From: Acholeplasmataceae bacterium UBA4853
GTDB taxonomy: Bacteria > Bacillota_I > Bacilli_A > Acholeplasmatales > Acholeplasmataceae
Reading direction: 5' to 3'
NCBI GenBank assembly: GCA_002399815.1
Contig: DHEJ01000039.1
Location: forward strand, 3,349 to 60,243
DNA length: 56,895 nt
Part shown: piece after piece, positions 40,104-48,034 of the stretch
How positions within the stretch are numbered: position 1 is the stretch's first letter
Layout of the letters: each line of letters starts with the position of its first letter
Position numbers and translations under genes: made by a program
Notes under the pieces: generated by a model
Seen by the model: only the letters and a program-made list of their open reading frames with translations
Database searches by the model: none
What the model was told of the DNA's origin: nothing

Positions 40104-40964
40104 ATGAATAAAGGTAAAAAAATAAACAATGTTAATTACTTAATACTGGCTAAATTGGTAAATTTTGAACAAGAGTTTGAATTCAAAGAAGTTGATAATA
40201 TAAATGTTTTTAGTGCTGAAAAGATAGTTTTTTTGCACCGTATGTTTCCAAACAAAATAAATGAATTTTTTCATAACATAACGCCATTAAAGTTCAAGAA
40301 AGTTATGACTCAACTACTATATTATTATTACATCACAAAAAATTATGAACTATTTGATGATTTAGTAAATATTGTTAAAAATAAGTATCCGAAGTTACAT
40401 AATTATACGGATAGATTGGCATTTTTGAAAATGATTGTTGAGTTTTATTTTGGTATAACAGAAATTAAAGTAATAGATATTGAACTAAGTAAATCATGTG
40501 AAGTTGAGAGCTATATCTATGTTTCAAGTATCTGTTTAGTTGCTCATTTTTTAGAATATCAAAATTTAAATATAAGTAAACCATTATGGGAAAGTAGAGC
40601 AAAAGAACTTTTACATCTTGTAGCCAATAAAAAAATAAATCAAGAACTTGGTCATCTTTTACTATCAATTTGGTTACAAGATATTAATTGGCCAGGATCC
40701 ACTGATATTTTTTCTTATTTTCAATCTTTGAATGCAATTAGTTTTAATAAATTCATTAAAAACTTAACGACTACATTAGAAATATTTGAAATAGTAGATG
40801 TGATTTGGATAGATACAGTTTTACATTGCATTACTAATAGAAAAGATATTCATCATATAAAACTACTTGAAGAATTAAGGGAAAAATCAGACAACCAAGA
40901 AAACATTACGAAATTATTGAATTCATCAATTAGTAAGATTATCCCTCCCGTCAAGAGTAAATAA
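40104..40964 (+). CDS. Hypothetical protein after the lipoprotein (286 aa)
   Basis: A 286-residue soluble protein, mainly helical, rich in Asn, Ile, Lys and Tyr, without signal peptide or membrane segment. It starts eight bases after the lipoprotein stop and ends before a terminator, so the two form one unit. No family is recognised. If the lipoprotein carries a toxic domain this could be its cytoplasmic partner, but this is only a positional guess. Confidence 0.55.
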   Translation: MNKGKKINNVNYLILAKLVNFEQEFEFKEVDNINVFSAEKIVFLHRMFPNKINEFFHNITPLKFKKVMTQLLYYYYITKNYELFDDLVNIVKNKYPKLHNYTDRLAFLKMIVEFYFGITEIKVIDIELSKSCEVESYIYVSSICLVAHFLEYQNLNISKPLWESRAKELLHLVANKKINQELGHLLLSIWLQDINWPGSTDIFSYFQSLNAISFNKFIKNLTTTLEIFEIVDVIWIDTVLHCITNRKDIHHIKLLEELREKSDNQENITKLLNSSISKIIPPVKSK

Positions 40965-41066
40965 TTATTCATAGGGTACCGAACGGGTGGGCAATTAAAA
41001 AACACAAGGCAATTTTTTTGAAAATCTAAGATTTCAGCAATCTAAAATTAATATTTGTTAATCATA

Positions 41067-41095
41067 AAAGTCGTTTGCGAATGACTTTTTTTGAT
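41067..41095 (+). terminator. Terminator after the lipoprotein unit
   Basis: AAAAGTC and GACTTTT pair around an imperfect inner stem (GTTTGCGAAT), with a T run. The preceding 40965-41066 has no gene. Confidence 0.7.
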
Positions 41096-41142
41096 GTTTC
41101 CAGTAAATACACAAACAGTATACAAAATTATCGAAAAATAAC

Positions 41143-41214
41143 TCACTATAGTGAAAAAAAGACTTGCTATTTAGACGCTTTAGAGTGATAGATATACACG
41201 ACAAGATAAAGTCG
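41143..41214 (+). promoter_or_regulatory. Repeated phage promoter cassette, copy c
   Basis: TCACTATAGTGA (41143-41154), TTGCTA (41164), 16 bases, TGATAG (41186) after TTTAGAG, then hairpin CGAC/GTCG (41199-41214). It drives the amidoligase gene. Confidence 0.7.
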
Positions 41215-41232
41215 GAAAGCAGGTAAATAAAC

Positions 41233-42168
41233 ATGTTAAAATCAAGATTTGGATTTGAAATTGAATTCACAGGTATTACCAAAGATAAAGCAACCCAAAT
41301 TGTTGCAGTGTGTTTAAATGGTGTTGTCGAAAAAACATTTGATGGTTATGATACAAGAAAAATTAAAACAAGTGATGGTAGAACTTGGAAGATTGTCAAT
41401 GATTCATCGATCACACCACAGAGAAAAGCTAATGGTCAAATTGTTGCTGCAAGTAATGAATACAAATGTGAATTGGTAAGCCCCATCTTAACTTACAATC
41501 AAGACATGGATACACTTCAAGAATTGGTTAGACGTTTAAGAAAAGGCGGTGCATTTGTAAATTCAAAGTGTGGTATTCATATTCACCTAGATGGTGCACC
41601 ACATACACCAAGAAGCATTAAGAACTTTATTAATATCATTGCAAGTAAAAATGACTTGTTCTATAAAGCATTAGAAATTGAAGAAGCACGTATGCATTAT
41701 TGTAAGAAGATGGATCAAGTTTTAGTCGACAAAGTCAACCGCAAGAGTTCAATGACATTTAAAGAGATTGAAGATATTTGGTATGCAGGTCAATATTCAA
41801 GACACAATCATTACAACGAAACACGATATCATTTCTTAAATCTTCATAGCTTCTTTACAAATAACAGAACAGTTGAGTTAAGAGGATTTAATAGCACAAC
41901 ACATGCAGGTAAGATCAGAAGTTATGTTGTCTTAGCATTAGCACTTAATCATCAAGCATTAACACAAAAGTTCGCAAGCAATAAAAAACCTCAAATTGAA
42001 AATGAGAAGTTTGCGATGAGAACTTATTTAAACAGAATTGGTTTCATTGGTGATGATTTCAAAAATTGCAGAGAGCATTTATGTGATGCTTTAGAAGGAA
42101 GTGCAGCATGGAGATTTGGAGCGAAAGCTTCAGTCTCTATGCCAATGATGATGGGAGTAAGCGCATGA
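41233..42168 (+). CDS. Amidoligase (COOH-NH2 ligase family)
   Basis: A 311-residue protein of the glutamine-synthetase-like amidoligase family. FGFEIEFTGI at the N-terminus is the first metal/ATP motif, YKCELVSPIL the second, and GIHIHLDGAPHT and RTVELRGFNST complete the usual set. Such enzymes join amino groups to carboxyl groups of proteins or small molecules in an ATP-dependent way. The gene overlaps a gamma-glutamylcyclotransferase-like gene by four bases. This pairing is known from phage and Firmicute mobile elements, where a role in peptide tagging has been proposed. Confidence 0.8.
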   Translation: MLKSRFGFEIEFTGITKDKATQIVAVCLNGVVEKTFDGYDTRKIKTSDGRTWKIVNDSSITPQRKANGQIVAASNEYKCELVSPILTYNQDMDTLQELVRRLRKGGAFVNSKCGIHIHLDGAPHTPRSIKNFINIIASKNDLFYKALEIEEARMHYCKKMDQVLVDKVNRKSSMTFKEIEDIWYAGQYSRHNHYNETRYHFLNLHSFFTNNRTVELRGFNSTTHAGKIRSYVVLALALNHQALTQKFASNKKPQIENEKFAMRTYLNRIGFIGDDFKNCREHLCDALEGSAAWRFGAKASVSMPMMMGVSA

Positions 42169-42608
42169 AATATTATCTAGCATACGGTAGCAATTTAAAC
42201 AAAGAACAAATGCATTATCGTTGTCCACAGGCAAAACCAATAGGTACAGCAGTCATTGATAATCATGAGCTTGTCTTTCGTGGAAACACTCAAGGCGTGT
42301 TGACAATTGAACCTAAGGAGGATTCAAGTGTTCCAGTGGGTGTTTGGTTAATTACAGAAAAGTGTGAAAGAGCACTTGATATCTATGAAGGTTATCCTAC
42401 ACTTTACAAAAAAGAATACATCAAGATAGAACATCAAGGAAAAACAATTGAAGCGCTGATTTATATCATGAATCGAAAACTAGAGCATGTTGCACCATCG
42501 TTTAGATACTTAGATATTGTTATAGAAGGATATAAAGATTTTGGTTTTGATCATCTATTTATATCACGAGCTATTTCAGGTTTTAAAGTGAGGGTTATTG
42601 AATCATAA
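42165..42608 (+). CDS. Gamma-glutamylcyclotransferase (AIG2)-like protein
   Basis: A 147-residue protein with the opening YYLAYGSNLN, the AIG2/GGCT signature, then GVWLITEKCERALDIYEGYP, where the last Glu is the usual catalytic acid. Family members cleave gamma-glutamyl-linked residues to release 5-oxoproline. The ATG at 42165 overlaps the amidoligase stop (ATGA), so the two are made together: one forms and the other may cut or trim isopeptide-like bonds. The substrate is unknown. Confidence 0.8.
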   Translation: MKYYLAYGSNLNKEQMHYRCPQAKPIGTAVIDNHELVFRGNTQGVLTIEPKEDSSVPVGVWLITEKCERALDIYEGYPTLYKKEYIKIEHQGKTIEALIYIMNRKLEHVAPSFRYLDIVIEGYKDFGFDHLFISRAISGFKVRVIES

Positions 42609-42633
42609 AACTTGCGATAACTTGCCACGTGTC

Positions 42634-42662
42634 GCCCACATTTCAAACGTGTGGGCTTTTTA
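42634..42662 (+). terminator. Terminator of the amidoligase operon
   Basis: GCCCACA pairs with TGTGGGC around TTTCAAACG, followed by a run of T. Confidence 0.8.
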
Positions 42663-42730
42663 ATTAAGATTTGGAAAACAATAGCAATCCTCACAAAGAA
42701 AGGCAAAATTCAAAGATTATTGAAATATAG

Positions 42731-42802
42731 TCTCTACAGTAAAAATAGACTTGATAATTAAACGCTTTAGAGTGATAAATGTATGTAACCTAATCTAGGT
42801 TA
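42731..42802 (+). promoter_or_regulatory. Repeated phage promoter cassette, copy d
   Basis: A degenerate palindrome TCTCTACAGTAA (42731-42742), TTGATA (42751), 16 bases, TGATAA (42773) after TTTAGAG, then a perfect hairpin TAACCTA/TAGGTTA (42786-42802). It precedes DUF4314 and probably also reads into the terminase operon. Confidence 0.65.
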
Positions 42803-42819
42803 GAAAGAGGTAAAAAGAA

Positions 42820-43014
42820 ATGCCAAAAGTTGGAGATCGAATTAGAATCACAAAAATGCTAAGGGAACCAAAATATGATGGTAAAGAAGGTGTTATTGAA
42901 GTCATAGACTCGTTAGGGCAACTTCATGGTACTTGGGGAGGACTCGCAGTGATACCAGAAAAAGACCAATATGTTATTTTAGGGAATAAAGATGACGGTG
43001 ATGATCATGAGTAG
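42820..43014 (+). CDS. DUF4314 protein
   Basis: A 64-residue beta-barrel-like protein (PKVGDRIRITKM, EPKYDGKEGVIEVIDS, LHGTWGGLAVIPEKDQY), matching the small DUF4314 family typical of Firmicute phages and plasmids. AAAGAGG precedes the ATG. The function is unknown. It is the first gene behind cassette d and overlaps the next gene by a few bases. Confidence 0.75.
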   Translation: MPKVGDRIRITKMLREPKYDGKEGVIEVIDSLGQLHGTWGGLAVIPEKDQYVILGNKDDGDDHE

Positions 43015-43408
43015 ATGTGTCATAACAGGTAATAAAATTATAGGGGATAAACATAATGTGTGGCCAGTATCTGAAGGTGATTGTTGTGAGGAAGCTAATA
43101 TGCAAGTTGTTGTTCCTTACAGATTGTTTTTAGGTAATGACAAAAAAGATAAAGCAATGCTTCTAAAAACAGACAATACGATTGAACTGATCAGACCTAA
43201 AGATAAACATTTTACTTTAGAAGAATTACAAGAGTTAGTTGGTGGTGGATTAATAGAATATTATCCGCATCGAATCAATGGAAACATTGTGATTGTGAAT
43301 GAGGAAGGTTTATTAAAGCAAATGCCTTATAACAGACTTGCTAAAATCATTTTAAAGGTTGATTTGGTCGGTCCTGTGATTGTGATTCCCAAAAATTTAG
43401 TAGATTAG
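43007..43408 (+). CDS. DUF3846-like protein
   Basis: About 133 residues. The N-terminus has CVITGNKI and GDCCEEAN with several cysteines; the C-terminal segment (EELQELVGGGLIEYYP, IVIVNEEGLLKQMPYNRLA, VGPVIVIP) fits the DUF3846 pattern common on plasmids and phages. ATG 43007 was chosen, with 42992 as a longer alternative. Function is unknown. Confidence 0.65.
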   Translation: MSRCVITGNKIIGDKHNVWPVSEGDCCEEANMQVVVPYRLFLGNDKKDKAMLLKTDNTIELIRPKDKHFTLEELQELVGGGLIEYYPHRINGNIVIVNEEGLLKQMPYNRLAKIILKVDLVGPVIVIPKNLVD

Positions 43409-43420
43409 GATGATGAAGAT

Positions 43421-43756
43421 ATGTCAAAAATAGAAAATGTGCAACTGGAATATGAGCGACTAAGGTCGCTTTTTTTATCGGTTGATCTAACGAAAGCAGA
43501 ACTGGTTGATAATCTAATTCAAGAAGCAGCATTTATGAAAGTTCAACTTGATAACCTTCAAGATCAAATTAGAAAGCATGGAGCAGTACAAATATCATCT
43601 AAAGGAAGTCAGCGACAAACAGAAGCAGCCAAATATTATACAAAACTTGTTAATTCTTATGGAACTGTGATTAAAGCACTTAACTCCATACTAGGTAAGA
43701 ATGTCCAATCAGAAGATGATGAGTTTGATACTTTTATGAGAAGTTTGAAAGAATGA
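43421..43756 (+). CDS. terS: Terminase small subunit (P27 family)
   Basis: A 111-residue protein with an N-terminal helix (MSKIENVQLEYERLRSLFLS), LTKAELVDNLIQEAAFMKVQLDNL and NSYGTVIKALNSILGK, the form of P27-type small terminase subunits. It recognises phage DNA and stimulates the large subunit. It overlaps the large subunit gene by four bases (ATGA), and the gene order confirms it. Confidence 0.85.
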   Translation: MSKIENVQLEYERLRSLFLSVDLTKAELVDNLIQEAAFMKVQLDNLQDQIRKHGAVQISSKGSQRQTEAAKYYTKLVNSYGTVIKALNSILGKNVQSEDDEFDTFMRSLKE

Positions 43757-45390
43757 ACTATTTGATTGATTATTATGAATGTATTAATCGTGGTGAAATA
43801 TTAATCGGTAAAGAACTAAAAACAGTACTTGATAAGTTAGTTAGTGATTTAGATAATCCAAGATACATCTTTGATGAGAAACCAGGAAACATTAGAATTG
43901 ATTTTATTGAAACATTTTGTAAGCACACTAAGAGTCCATTTAATGGTATGCCCTTTATCTTAGAACCATGGGAAAAAGCAATCCTACAAGCAGCTTATGG
44001 ATTTAAGATGGCTGATACAGGACTAAGACGTTTTAATGAAGTATTGTTGCTGGTTGCTAGAAAGAATGGAAAGACCACCTTTATCGCAGGTATAGACTTA
44101 GCAGAATTCTTTTTATCAAGTGGTGGTGTTGATATTGTCTGTGCATCAAATACATCAGAACAAGCCAACATTCTCTTTGATGAAATTAATAATATGAGAG
44201 AACAGTCAAAAGCATTATCCAATGAGAAAAGAAGTAAAAAAAATATCTTTCATATCTATTCACCAAAGACTAAAAACAAAATTAAGAAACTATCAGCACA
44301 GTCTAGAAATAAAGACGGATACAATATTGAAGTTGGTTGTATTGATGAAGTCCATGAAATGACTGATAGTAAAGTCTATGATGCGATCAAGCAAAGCCAA
44401 TCAACAAAACAAGAACCACTTATCTTTATCATTACCACTGAAGGAACAACCGTTGGTGGTTTTTTAGATAATAAACTTGATTATGTGAGACGGATGATCA
44501 AAGGTGAAATCGAAGATGAAAGAGTCCTGCCTTGGCTTTATACTCAAGACTCCATGAATGAGATTTATGAAGATAAAAGGACGTGGCAAAAATCTAATCC
44601 TAGCTTAAGCACTTTTAAGATGGCATCATACCTTGATGATTTAATGAACAAATCTAAAAATGATTTATCAACCAGAGTTACGATGCTATGTAAGGACTTT
44701 AACATTAAACAGCTAGAACAAGGATCATGGTTGACATTTAAAGACTTAAATAATGAAACAATTTATGACATCAATGACTTAAAAGAAAGTTATGCAATAG
44801 GTGGTGTTGATTTATCATCAACAACTGACCTTACAGTAGCAGTGTTGCTTATTCAAAAAGGTAATAAGAAGTATGTGATATCACAATTTTTTATGCCAAG
44901 TGAAGTGATTGAAAGAAGAAAAGAGGAAGACAATGTTCCTTATGATATATGGGTTAAACGAGGCTTGATTATTGTTACACAAGGTAATCAAAATGATTTC
45001 ACACTCGTTACACAGTGGTTTCTTAAAATGATTAGAACTTATGAGATTAGACCATTATGGGTTGGATATGATCCATGGAATAGTCAGTATTGGACGAAAG
45101 AAATGGAAGAGACTGGTTTCAACATGGAAAAGGTAAGACAGGGTGTTTATTCATTATCAGAACCTATGAAACAACTTGAAGCGGATCTAAAGAACAAAAA
45201 TGTTATTTACAATAATAATCCTATTCTTAAATGGAATCTTGCAAACACTCAAGCAAAGACAGATGTTAATGGCAATATACAGCCATCTAAACTTGGAAGT
45301 AAATATAAGAGAATTGATGGAACAGTGGCACTTATAATTGCTTATGCAGTGCTTAATAGATATAGATTAGAATATGAGAATATGTTATAA
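43753..45390 (+). CDS. terL: Terminase large subunit
   Basis: A 545-residue DNA-packaging motor and nuclease. The adenine-binding region (PFILEPWEKAIL), Walker A-like VARKNGKTTF (about 100-109), Walker B with catalytic Glu in IDEVHEM (about 197-203) and the coupling TTEGT are seen. The nuclease half begins with IGGVDLSSTTDL (Asp about 355) and continues to WVGYDPWNSQYW. It is of normal size for the Terminase_1/HK97 group. It cuts concatemers and pumps DNA into the prohead through the portal encoded two genes later. Confidence 0.93.
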   Translation: MNYLIDYYECINRGEILIGKELKTVLDKLVSDLDNPRYIFDEKPGNIRIDFIETFCKHTKSPFNGMPFILEPWEKAILQAAYGFKMADTGLRRFNEVLLLVARKNGKTTFIAGIDLAEFFLSSGGVDIVCASNTSEQANILFDEINNMREQSKALSNEKRSKKNIFHIYSPKTKNKIKKLSAQSRNKDGYNIEVGCIDEVHEMTDSKVYDAIKQSQSTKQEPLIFIITTEGTTVGGFLDNKLDYVRRMIKGEIEDERVLPWLYTQDSMNEIYEDKRTWQKSNPSLSTFKMASYLDDLMNKSKNDLSTRVTMLCKDFNIKQLEQGSWLTFKDLNNETIYDINDLKESYAIGGVDLSSTTDLTVAVLLIQKGNKKYVISQFFMPSEVIERRKEEDNVPYDIWVKRGLIIVTQGNQNDFTLVTQWFLKMIRTYEIRPLWVGYDPWNSQYWTKEMEETGFNMEKVRQGVYSLSEPMKQLEADLKNKNVIYNNNPILKWNLANTQAKTDVNGNIQPSKLGSKYKRIDGTVALIIAYAVLNRYRLEYENML

Positions 45391-45412
45391 TGCTCGCAAG
45401 AGGTGATTTGAA

Positions 45413-45973
45413 ATGGAATGGGTAACTTTAAGTATTTCGGTAGTAGTTTTAACATGGACGGTAGTTAGTTTTTTCTTGTTAAAATATCAAAATAAAGAAT
45501 TACAACAAATGCAGGCTGTGCTTCAGCGAAAAATCCAATCATTTAATAAAGTTTTTGAATTAGAGATAGATGAATATAAAAGAATATCGACACTATTGTT
45601 TCCATTAATTAAATCAGAAGATGTGCTGTATGGACCTGATTATGATTATACCGATAGTAGAGATGTAGAGTTGTCAAAAAAGCATTTCAGAACTATTACT
45701 GAAAGAATGTGGGAATTCAAAAATGCAGTATATTCTAGTGCACCATTTATAAATGAAATTATACTAAGTGAAATTGAGACGTTTATTCTAAAATGTGAAA
45801 CCTTAAATTCAATTTTTTGTGAAGAAGTTATTTATTTTGAATACTTTGAAAGATCATCTGATGAATTCCTTAAAATGTCTCGTTTTGATTTAAAAGATGA
45901 CATAGTTGAGTTTAAAAAAACTTATTTTAAACTAGTTCAAGATAGAATCAAAGATATAAGTAACATTGATTAA
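45413..45973 (+). CDS. Membrane-anchored protein inserted between terminase and portal
   Basis: A 186-residue protein with one N-terminal hydrophobic helix (about 5-25, TLSISVVVLTWTVVSFFLL) and a helical remainder with a short coiled coil (about 28-60). AGAGGTGA precedes the ATG and a TATAAT box lies at 45386. In most HK97-type phages terL is followed directly by the portal gene, so this looks like an inserted accessory gene. A role in superinfection exclusion is possible but nothing in the sequence proves it. Confidence 0.6.
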   Translation: MEWVTLSISVVVLTWTVVSFFLLKYQNKELQQMQAVLQRKIQSFNKVFELEIDEYKRISTLLFPLIKSEDVLYGPDYDYTDSRDVELSKKHFRTITERMWEFKNAVYSSAPFINEIILSEIETFILKCETLNSIFCEEVIYFEYFERSSDEFLKMSRFDLKDDIVEFKKTYFKLVQDRIKDISNID

Positions 45974-45986
45974 AACGGAGGTCTTT

Positions 45987-47216
45987 ATGACCATATTAGA
46001 TATATTCAAAAGAAAGAAAAAGATTGGATCAACTGTCCAACTACAACTATTCAAGGACTACAATCTACCACTCACACCCTTTGGAGATAATATCTCAAAA
46101 TCAGATGTTGTCAAAATTGCTGTTGATAGGATTGCTACTCAGTGTGCAAAGCTTAAACCAAGATATATTAAAAAATTAAATGACAAGACAGTTACCGAGA
46201 AATCTGGTGAGCTGTCTTTTATTTTAAAGCATAAACCCAATGAAATTATGACTACTTATCAATTCATTTATAAAGTTGTGACGATGTTATTGATGGAAGA
46301 TAATGCATTCGTCTATCCAATGTTCGATAAGTTTACTCACAAACTAAAAGGAATCTATCCTTTAAAACCCATCATAGTTGAATCAGTCGTTGATGAGCTG
46401 GGCGGTTATTTTCTAAACTTCACCTTTGAAGATGCAAAAGTTATGATGATACCTTATGAAAACATCATTCACTTAAGAAAGTTTTATCATCAAGACACGT
46501 TCTTTGGCGGTAACAATTCTAAAGGCGATCATGAAGCATTACTTAAAACCATACAGATTAATGAGAATGTATTACAAGGTGTTGATAATGCCATTAGAAG
46601 CTCGATGCAAATCAAAGGACTGCTTAAGATGAATGCCATGTTAAATGAGAAGGATAAATCGAAACAACTTGATTCATTTAACGAGATGTTAACAAATTCT
46701 GTTAAATCAAAAGGTAGTTCGATTATTCCAGTTGATTTAAAAGTAGACTATGTTCCTTTAAATGTTGATCCTAAACTCATCGATAAAGATACACTGGAGT
46801 TCCTACATAGTAAGATTATTGATTACTTTGGAGTATCCGTTCCCATCTTTAGTAGTAAGTATACAGAAGATGAATTTAACAGTTTTTATGAACAAACCAT
46901 TGAGCCTTTAGCCATTCAAATGTCTGAGGCTTTTTCTTTGGGACTACTTACTGATAATGAGATCAAAAATGGTGAAGAAATTATCTTTTTTAGTGAAAGG
47001 TTACAGTACGCTTCATGGAATACCAAAGTCACAGCGATTGAAAAGTTAATGGGACTGGGCATTATGTCCTTAAATGAATCAAGAGCACTCTTAGGATTAG
47101 AACCGGTAGAAAATGGAGACAAACGTCTTCAATCATTAAATTATGTCGATGCAAGTAAAGCGAATGAATATCAAGTTGGTAAAGAAAGTGAGAAAAACAA
47201 TGAAGATAGCAGTTAA
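45987..47216 (+). CDS. Phage portal protein (HK97 type)
   Basis: A 409-residue portal protein, the dodecameric ring through which DNA enters the capsid. Segments include DIFKRKKK at the start, VVKIAVDRIATQCAKLKP, NEIMTTYQFIYKVVTMLL, FVYPMFDK, IIHLRKFYH, and the late LNESRALLGLEPVENGDKR typical of this family. GGAGGTC precedes the ATG at 45987; an upstream in-frame start is less likely. It is followed by the prohead protease and capsid genes in standard order. Confidence 0.9.
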   Translation: MTILDIFKRKKKIGSTVQLQLFKDYNLPLTPFGDNISKSDVVKIAVDRIATQCAKLKPRYIKKLNDKTVTEKSGELSFILKHKPNEIMTTYQFIYKVVTMLLMEDNAFVYPMFDKFTHKLKGIYPLKPIIVESVVDELGGYFLNFTFEDAKVMMIPYENIIHLRKFYHQDTFFGGNNSKGDHEALLKTIQINENVLQGVDNAIRSSMQIKGLLKMNAMLNEKDKSKQLDSFNEMLTNSVKSKGSSIIPVDLKVDYVPLNVDPKLIDKDTLEFLHSKIIDYFGVSVPIFSSKYTEDEFNSFYEQTIEPLAIQMSEAFSLGLLTDNEIKNGEEIIFFSERLQYASWNTKVTAIEKLMGLGIMSLNESRALLGLEPVENGDKRLQSLNYVDASKANEYQVGKESEKNNEDSS

Positions 47217-47409
47217 TGGAAAATTATCCAATGAAGCATTAAAAAGTATTTTGAATGAACAGGTCGAAAAGGTGAAAACCATCGACCTTTTTTGTAAGGA
47301 CAACAAACTTATTGAGTTTAGTTATAAAGATAATATTCTTGAATATACCTATCAACCAAAACAAGTAGTTAAGAAAGTAGAGGTTAGAAATCATGAAACA
47401 AAAGATTAA
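47200..47409 (+). CDS. Small hypothetical protein between portal and protease (69 aa)
   Basis: ATG 47200 gives 69 residues with a charged alternation (LSNEALKSILNEQVEKVKTI, LIEFSYKDNILEYTYQPKQV). It overlaps the portal end by 17 bases and the protease start by 17 bases. The tight packing supports a real gene. Not recognised; small ORFs at this place are frequent in siphoviruses. Confidence 0.5.
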   Translation: MKIAVNGKLSNEALKSILNEQVEKVKTIDLFCKDNKLIEFSYKDNILEYTYQPKQVVKKVEVRNHETKD

Positions 47410-48034
47410 AGAGATTAGATTATCCAATGTCACGGTTGAAGAAATTGAAGACAAGATGATTTTAGAAGGTTATGCCATCTTATTTAATGTCGAGTCATTG
47501 ATTGGAGATGAAGAACACGGTTTTATTGAAGTTATTGATCCAGGCGCACTGAATAGTTCATCACTTAAAGATGTACCGATGAAGTATAACCATATGGATT
47601 CATTCTTAATTATCGCTAGAACCAAGAATGGATCACTTAAATTAACAGTAGACGAAATTGGATTAAAGGTTTACGCAGAATTAATCGATACCAAATCCAA
47701 TGAAGATATCTACAAAATGGTCAAGAATGGACTCTTAGATAAGATGAGTTTTGCTTTCACAGTTGAAGAGCAAGTTTGGAATAAGGAAGGTTCTATTCCA
47801 AGAAGACTGATTACCAAAATTGCAAGACTTTATGATGTATCCATTGTTGACACACCTGCATATGATCAAACATCTATTTATGCACGTTCTCTAGATTTCA
47901 TGGAGTTGGAACTAGGGGCTATGGAGTTAGCTAACACGCAAGCACAAATAGAGATACTTAAACGAAAAATCAAAATCAGATTAAACATATCAAAGGAGAA
48001 TTCAAAAGATGAATTTAGAGAAACGCAAGCATGA
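47393..48034 (+). CDS. HK97-type prohead protease (S78)
   Basis: A 213-residue protease that matures the capsid by cutting the delta domain of the major capsid protein. LEGYAILFNVES, FIEVIDPGALNSS, MKYNHMDSFLIIART (catalytic His about 66), and LLDKMSFAFTVE (catalytic Ser about 119) are the family marks, followed by LYDVSIVDTPAYDQTSIYAR. It overlaps the capsid gene by 26 bases, the usual protease-capsid coupling. Confidence 0.9.
   Translation: MKQKIKEIRLSNVTVEEIEDKMILEGYAILFNVESLIGDEEHGFIEVIDPGALNSSSLKDVPMKYNHMDSFLIIARTKNGSLKLTVDEIGLKVYAELIDTKSNEDIYKMVKNGLLDKMSFAFTVEEQVWNKEGSIPRRLITKIARLYDVSIVDTPAYDQTSIYARSLDFMELELGAMELANTQAQIEILKRKIKIRLNISKENSKDEFRETQA

Noticed and set aside
41141..41154. 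T7-type promoter (ACTCACTATAG)
   Set aside because: The match to the T7 core is limited to these bases. The upstream part of the T7 consensus is missing, no single-subunit RNA polymerase gene is seen, and the palindrome repeats with -35/-10-like boxes.
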